Source: Circinella umbellata (lineage: Eukaryota > Mucoromycota > Mucoromycetes > Mucorales > Lichtheimiaceae). From it: a DNA stretch of 64,000 bases. Under the pieces are notes generated by a model. It saw nothing but the letters and a program-made list of their open reading frames with translations. It had not been told where the DNA came from and did no database searches. The stretch lies in assembly GCA_025093555.1 (NCBI GenBank), contig JAIWNF010000001.1, positions 372,001 through 436,000 of the forward strand, read 5' to 3'. Shown here piece after piece: positions 60,617 through 64,000 of the stretch; the first letter of the stretch is position 1, and each line of letters opens with the position of its first letter. The position numbers and the translations under genes were made by a program.

Positions 60617-62131
60617 ATTATTTTTTTCTGAATCGCACACGATCAATGTAGCATTAAAATAAAATAAGTAGAGTATAGAGAAAAAAAAAGAAAAAAGAGA
60701 GGGGGGGCAGATAAATACACACACACACCTTGTGTATAAAGAATAAAAGGTATTGTTGGTTTGTGTTACCAAGGTAATCACTTGACATCACGCAAAGATT
60801 TGTTGCACGGAAACATTAATCCTTTTCTTATAAACGCACTTGAAAACTTAAATCATATAGGTATTCAGCAGCAATTTTATATGATAGGGATGGATCATTG
60901 CTGTTATGTCCCCAACATGATGCCAGTCTTTGATGCCACCGCTAATCAAGTAGTGGTAAGAAATGGTAGAGAGATAATAATAATAAAGTTCATAAGAAAC
61001 ATGAGATCAAGGTCTGACAGATACCCATCTGAAAAAGAATACAAAGTATTATTGGGGAATTTAGTATTTATACTAGATTTTTGTTTGCAAAATAGTACAT
61101 CGATTGACATTAGAAAAAGCATTTTATTGTCATTATTGTTCTTTGATTGGAAACTTTCCAACGGTGGCAAGAGCACTCATCAAAACATCGGAACTTATTG
61201 AGGATCCGATAAAACTTCCAAAAATACTGACAAACATCCATATAATCATGATGGATCTACAGGAGTTCAGTATACCAAGCATTCATCCGTTCATTTGTCC
61301 TATGTAATTCGACACTACGTACTATATAATGAATTTTGTTATGGATTTCAGTAAGTTGTTTAGCAAAAAAGTATATCAACATACTACAATTGTTCAACTG
61401 CTGGTCTACCCCCACACCAATTCCACTAATAGCTTGAATTCCTACCATCATCGATGAGAGAACCATTATCTCAGTATCTAATGAAACATTGTGAACTCCA
61501 TTGGCTTTTATTTTTATGTTTAAGAGAAGCAAATATATGATAACTAAAACGTATAATACCTTCATACTAGATTGGCCAGGTAATAAAATAGTTTTTAGGG
61601 CAGGAATTTTTCGTTACCATCTTCAGACGAGCCACAATATTGTCGTTTCTCTTCCCAATAATCGCATGTTGATATTATCTGAGATAATAATACCTACATA
61701 ATATGAAGGTGTCGAATTAAAGTATAGCTAGTAACATAGCTACGTAAAAAGTTCTTTTCTTTATTGGTATAGTCATGCTAAACGCTTTTTTTCAAGTTCA
61801 AAATTATAATGAAAGTGAAAGAAAAAAACGCTGAACTACTGTATTAAATAAAAAAAATTACTTGTGTATATCACAACAGCTTGCTTGTTTATTGTTTTCG
61901 TTGCTTCTCCTGACATACGTATTAAGTTTATATTGAGAGAAAAAGAAAAAAACTACGTAAAAGAAAACAAGTTACTGCTACGATGAAAAATGGTCAATAA
62001 AATATTTATTAAGTCTTAAATTAAAAAATATGAAAAAGGTATGTAACAAATGAGTTCTATATGTAATGAAATTGAAGGTCAGAGAGAAAGGGAAGAGTAA
62101 AATGCTACTGTTTATCTATGAATAAAATAGA
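60617..62131. other. intergenic with coding-like fragments on both strands
   Basis: On the plus strand 60765-60956 (LLHGNINPFLINALENL, FYMIGMDHCCYVPNMMPVFD) ends at a GTAAGA donor. It can be joined in phase to an exon starting after CTAG near 61076 and open to 61307 (AFYCHYCSLIGNFPTVARAL, IKTSELIEDPIKLPKIL). A later plus frame ends at 61701. No plausible ATG start exists, so this may be a decayed gene. The minus frame at 61257-61565 is listed separately. From 61750 to 62131 nothing is seen. Confidence 0.35.
61257..61565 (-). CDS. candidate small secreted protein
   Basis: A 102-codon frame. It begins MKVLYVLVIIYLLLLNIKIK, then ANG: a charged start, hydrophobic core and small residues, a near-ideal signal peptide. 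The mature part (~79 residues) is helical and amphipathic (DTEIMVLSSMMVGIQAIS, AKQLTEIHNKIHYIVRSVEL) with a single Cys. No intron is needed. No family recognised. It overlaps an opposite-strand coding-like fragment, so one of the two must be accidental. Confidence 0.3.
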   Translation of the reverse strand: MKVLYVLVIIYLLLLNIKIKANGVHNVSLDTEIMVLSSMMVGIQAISGIGVGVDQQLNNCSMLIYFFAKQLTEIHNKIHYIVRSVELHRTNERMNAWYTELL

Positions 62132-63144
62132 TTAATGTTGTAAAACGAGTTTTGGAATTTTACAAATTTCACAAGCAAGATTCCAGAACTCAATTGCTTC
62201 TTCTACATTATAGGACCGCTCCGAGCTTTTTGTCTCTTTACCATACGTAAAGTATTTACCAGTAACACCATCAAGCTCTTTACTTGTTGTATAATATACA
62301 TACTCTGATATACATTGTTCTTCTGATACCGCTTCACGCAGAAAGTGGCGACTGATCTTCATTATTGCACGGAATATCCAAGGCCGTTCGCGATTCAAAC
62401 CTGTAATGGGGACATATCCTGGATCACTTGTATTGATATAAATTTCTGGGAATTGTTTCGCCATCATGTATGTGACCCAAACTACAGCAAGTTTACTAAT
62501 TTTATAGTACCCCAATCCATCATAGTTTGATTTCCCATTGAGCAAATTAAGTAAGTCAGGATTGTTGACTGCAGAATTTCCAATAGCATTAAAGACACTA
62601 TCAGCCTTGGGATCATGAAGACCAGAAGTAATGAATAGAACACGGCCACCCGGTGTGATAAGAGGACGTAATAGAACAGTCAAATACCTTTTAAACAGTA
62701 ACAAAAAGCCCATAATGTATAGTATATAATTAGTCGTTATCATGCTGAATATATATTTCGAAAAAGTAATGAAAGGATTGATTTATAAACATACCAGGGA
62801 CCAATTGCGTTCGTAAAAACCGTTTTTTCCACTTTCTTGGTATCTTTTACATATTCTAGATCAACTGTTGTACAGCCTGCATTATTGATAAGAACATCAA
62901 GTGTCGGAAATCCCAATGTCTTGAAAGATTTTACAGCATCTTGGATGGATACTAGACTTTCCAAGTCTAGAATAATTGTATGTAAACGTTCTGGATTAGA
63001 AGGATTGATCCATTTAACTGCTTGTTTGAGTTTTTCTTGTGATCGACCGGTAATCACCACAGTATGGCCTTCAGAAAGTAATTGCTTTGCAGCTGAACGA
63101 CCAAGACCACCACTACCGCCTGTGAGTAAAATAATTTTTGACAT
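62132..63144 (-). CDS. short-chain dehydrogenase/reductase, retinol-dehydrogenase-like
   Basis: Two exons, in coding order 62795-63144 and 62132-62687, give 301 residues. Classical SDR fold: TGGSGGLGRSAA near residue 8 (TGxxxGxG dinucleotide loop), TGRS after strand 2 (an Arg there often favours NADP), LDLES, LINNAG (NNAG motif), VLFITSG with the catalytic Ser and YYKISK with the YxxxK pair near the middle, followed by TSDPGYVPITGL. The C-terminal extension around EFWNLACEICKI matches fungal and animal retinol-dehydrogenase/WWOX-like SDRs. The natural substrate cannot be told. An extra ATG frame into the intron (ending near 62743) is not used. Confidence 0.9.
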
Positions 63145-64000
63145 GGTATTGTTTTTTGTTATTATGATTTTTTAATAATATTTTTATGGATCACAAAAGT
63201 TTATTATTTATATATTTTTGGTTTGCTCAATAGCTTATAGTTGTAAAGATTAGTGCGCAGTATCATATGATAAATATGGAATTTAATGAGGTGTATTTTT
63301 TTATATTGGGAAGTCGACGTATGTCTTCCAAGAATAGACATATCTTCCACCGTTTTTTGCTTTTTATGGTATCAGGAGTACGTGGCTGTATGTCTTTACC
63401 ATATAAGTCAATTAAAATATGTAGCACAGGTTTTCAGCCACAACCCGAAAGTTAAAATCAACCTCTTGAATCAGTTCACTCTATGTAAATGTAAATTATC
63501 CCAAGTCGGATTCATGTTTAATTATACATAACATTAGTTAAATATATACAGTAACAGGTTTCGATTAACAATATAGTTCATCGCTTTAGATCATTACAAA
63601 TTTGCAAATAGATCATGAAAAACACCTTTTAGCCTATATAAAATATGTTATTAGGCTACAAAGTTAGAAAAAAATATTCTCTTAATGCAATTTTTACTTT
63701 AAATATGTTTATTTTTTTGTCTAAACTTTCGGAACAACAATTACTCACGAAGCTATACAAATCTTTTCGGATGGTATTCAAAAATTATAATACCCTGATA
63801 TATTAAGAAATATATTGTCATCGTGACAAATAATTCCCAATCCTGGTCACACACATTTCTCATATTTTGTTTACAGTTAATAAATAATAAAACAAATAAA
63901 ATTTTACTTCTTGTTATTTTTGTTGTTTTTTTTTTAAAAAAAAAAAGAGGATCAAAATGTATAAAATAACTATTTACGAATTTATTACAAGAACTATTAT
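63145..64000. other. right-edge intergenic, no gene seen
   Basis: AT-rich. Frames at 63267-63455 and 63286-63531 have no recognisable motif. Promoter of the SDR gene (minus) at the left end; poly-T/poly-A at about 63931-63945. Confidence 0.5.

Noticed and set aside
60617..60781. N-terminal extension of the F-box protein
   Set aside because: The extension is Phe/Leu/Tyr-rich from a pyrimidine tract plus a CA repeat; MAWNKHYN starts directly at the TPR domain.

Overview
The window looks like nuclear DNA of an early-diverging filamentous fungus, most likely Mucoromycota (Mucorales or a relative). The evidence is strongly AT-rich intergenic DNA, many short GTAAGT/YAG introns (up to 19 exons in one gene), and fungal protein families including a cytosolic class 1A dihydroorotate dehydrogenase. 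The phylum is an inference; no rDNA or other marker is present. I built gene models by hand from splice sites, reading phase and family motifs. In every multi-exon model the exon lengths sum to a multiple of three and all phases agree.

Layout. 0-3.1 kb: a CCHC-tailed protein and a 27-residue spliced zinc-knuckle microgene. 3.1-8.2 kb: gene-poor. 8.2-13.0 kb, minus strand: a four-finger C2H2 factor, an unrecognised or decayed coding patch, and an aminoglycoside-phosphotransferase-like (ACAD10/11 type) enzyme. 14.7-16.9 kb: a multi-pass membrane protein. 18.1-19.0 kb: URA1-type DHODH. 22.7-23.7 kb, minus: RPS18. 26.8-28.2 kb: HAD phosphatase. 28.6-31.8 kb: Ybp/ALF4/glomulin-like protein. 32.5-34.7 kb: an Sds3-like chromatin subunit (minus) divergent from an ITPA/HAM1 nucleotide pyrophosphatase (plus). 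34.9-40.0 kb: decayed tandem copies of a 7TM gene, a MITE-like element, then an intact 7TM gene. 40.9-41.7 kb: a possible OB-fold protein with an acidic tail. 43.5-47.9 kb, minus: Nup155, apparently lacking its usual C-terminus. 49.1-53.5 kb: VPS16. 54.4-56.8 kb: vezatin-like membrane protein. 57.3-58.1 kb: TVP15/COPI-associated protein. 58.4-60.6 kb, minus: TPR/F-box/LRR protein of Pof3/Dia2 type. 62.1-63.1 kb, minus: short-chain dehydrogenase.

Most genes are unrelated housekeeping functions (nucleotide metabolism, translation, nuclear pore, vacuolar and Golgi traffic, chromatin, ubiquitin ligation), so there is no operon-like pathway. The oddities are structural: coding microexons of 12, 14 and 27 nt, an ATG-only first exon, a likely GC-AG intron, a zinc-knuckle microgene whose CCHC motif is created by splicing, and the local birth and death of an orphan 7TM family. 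No CRISPR, prophage, rRNA or convincing tRNA was seen.
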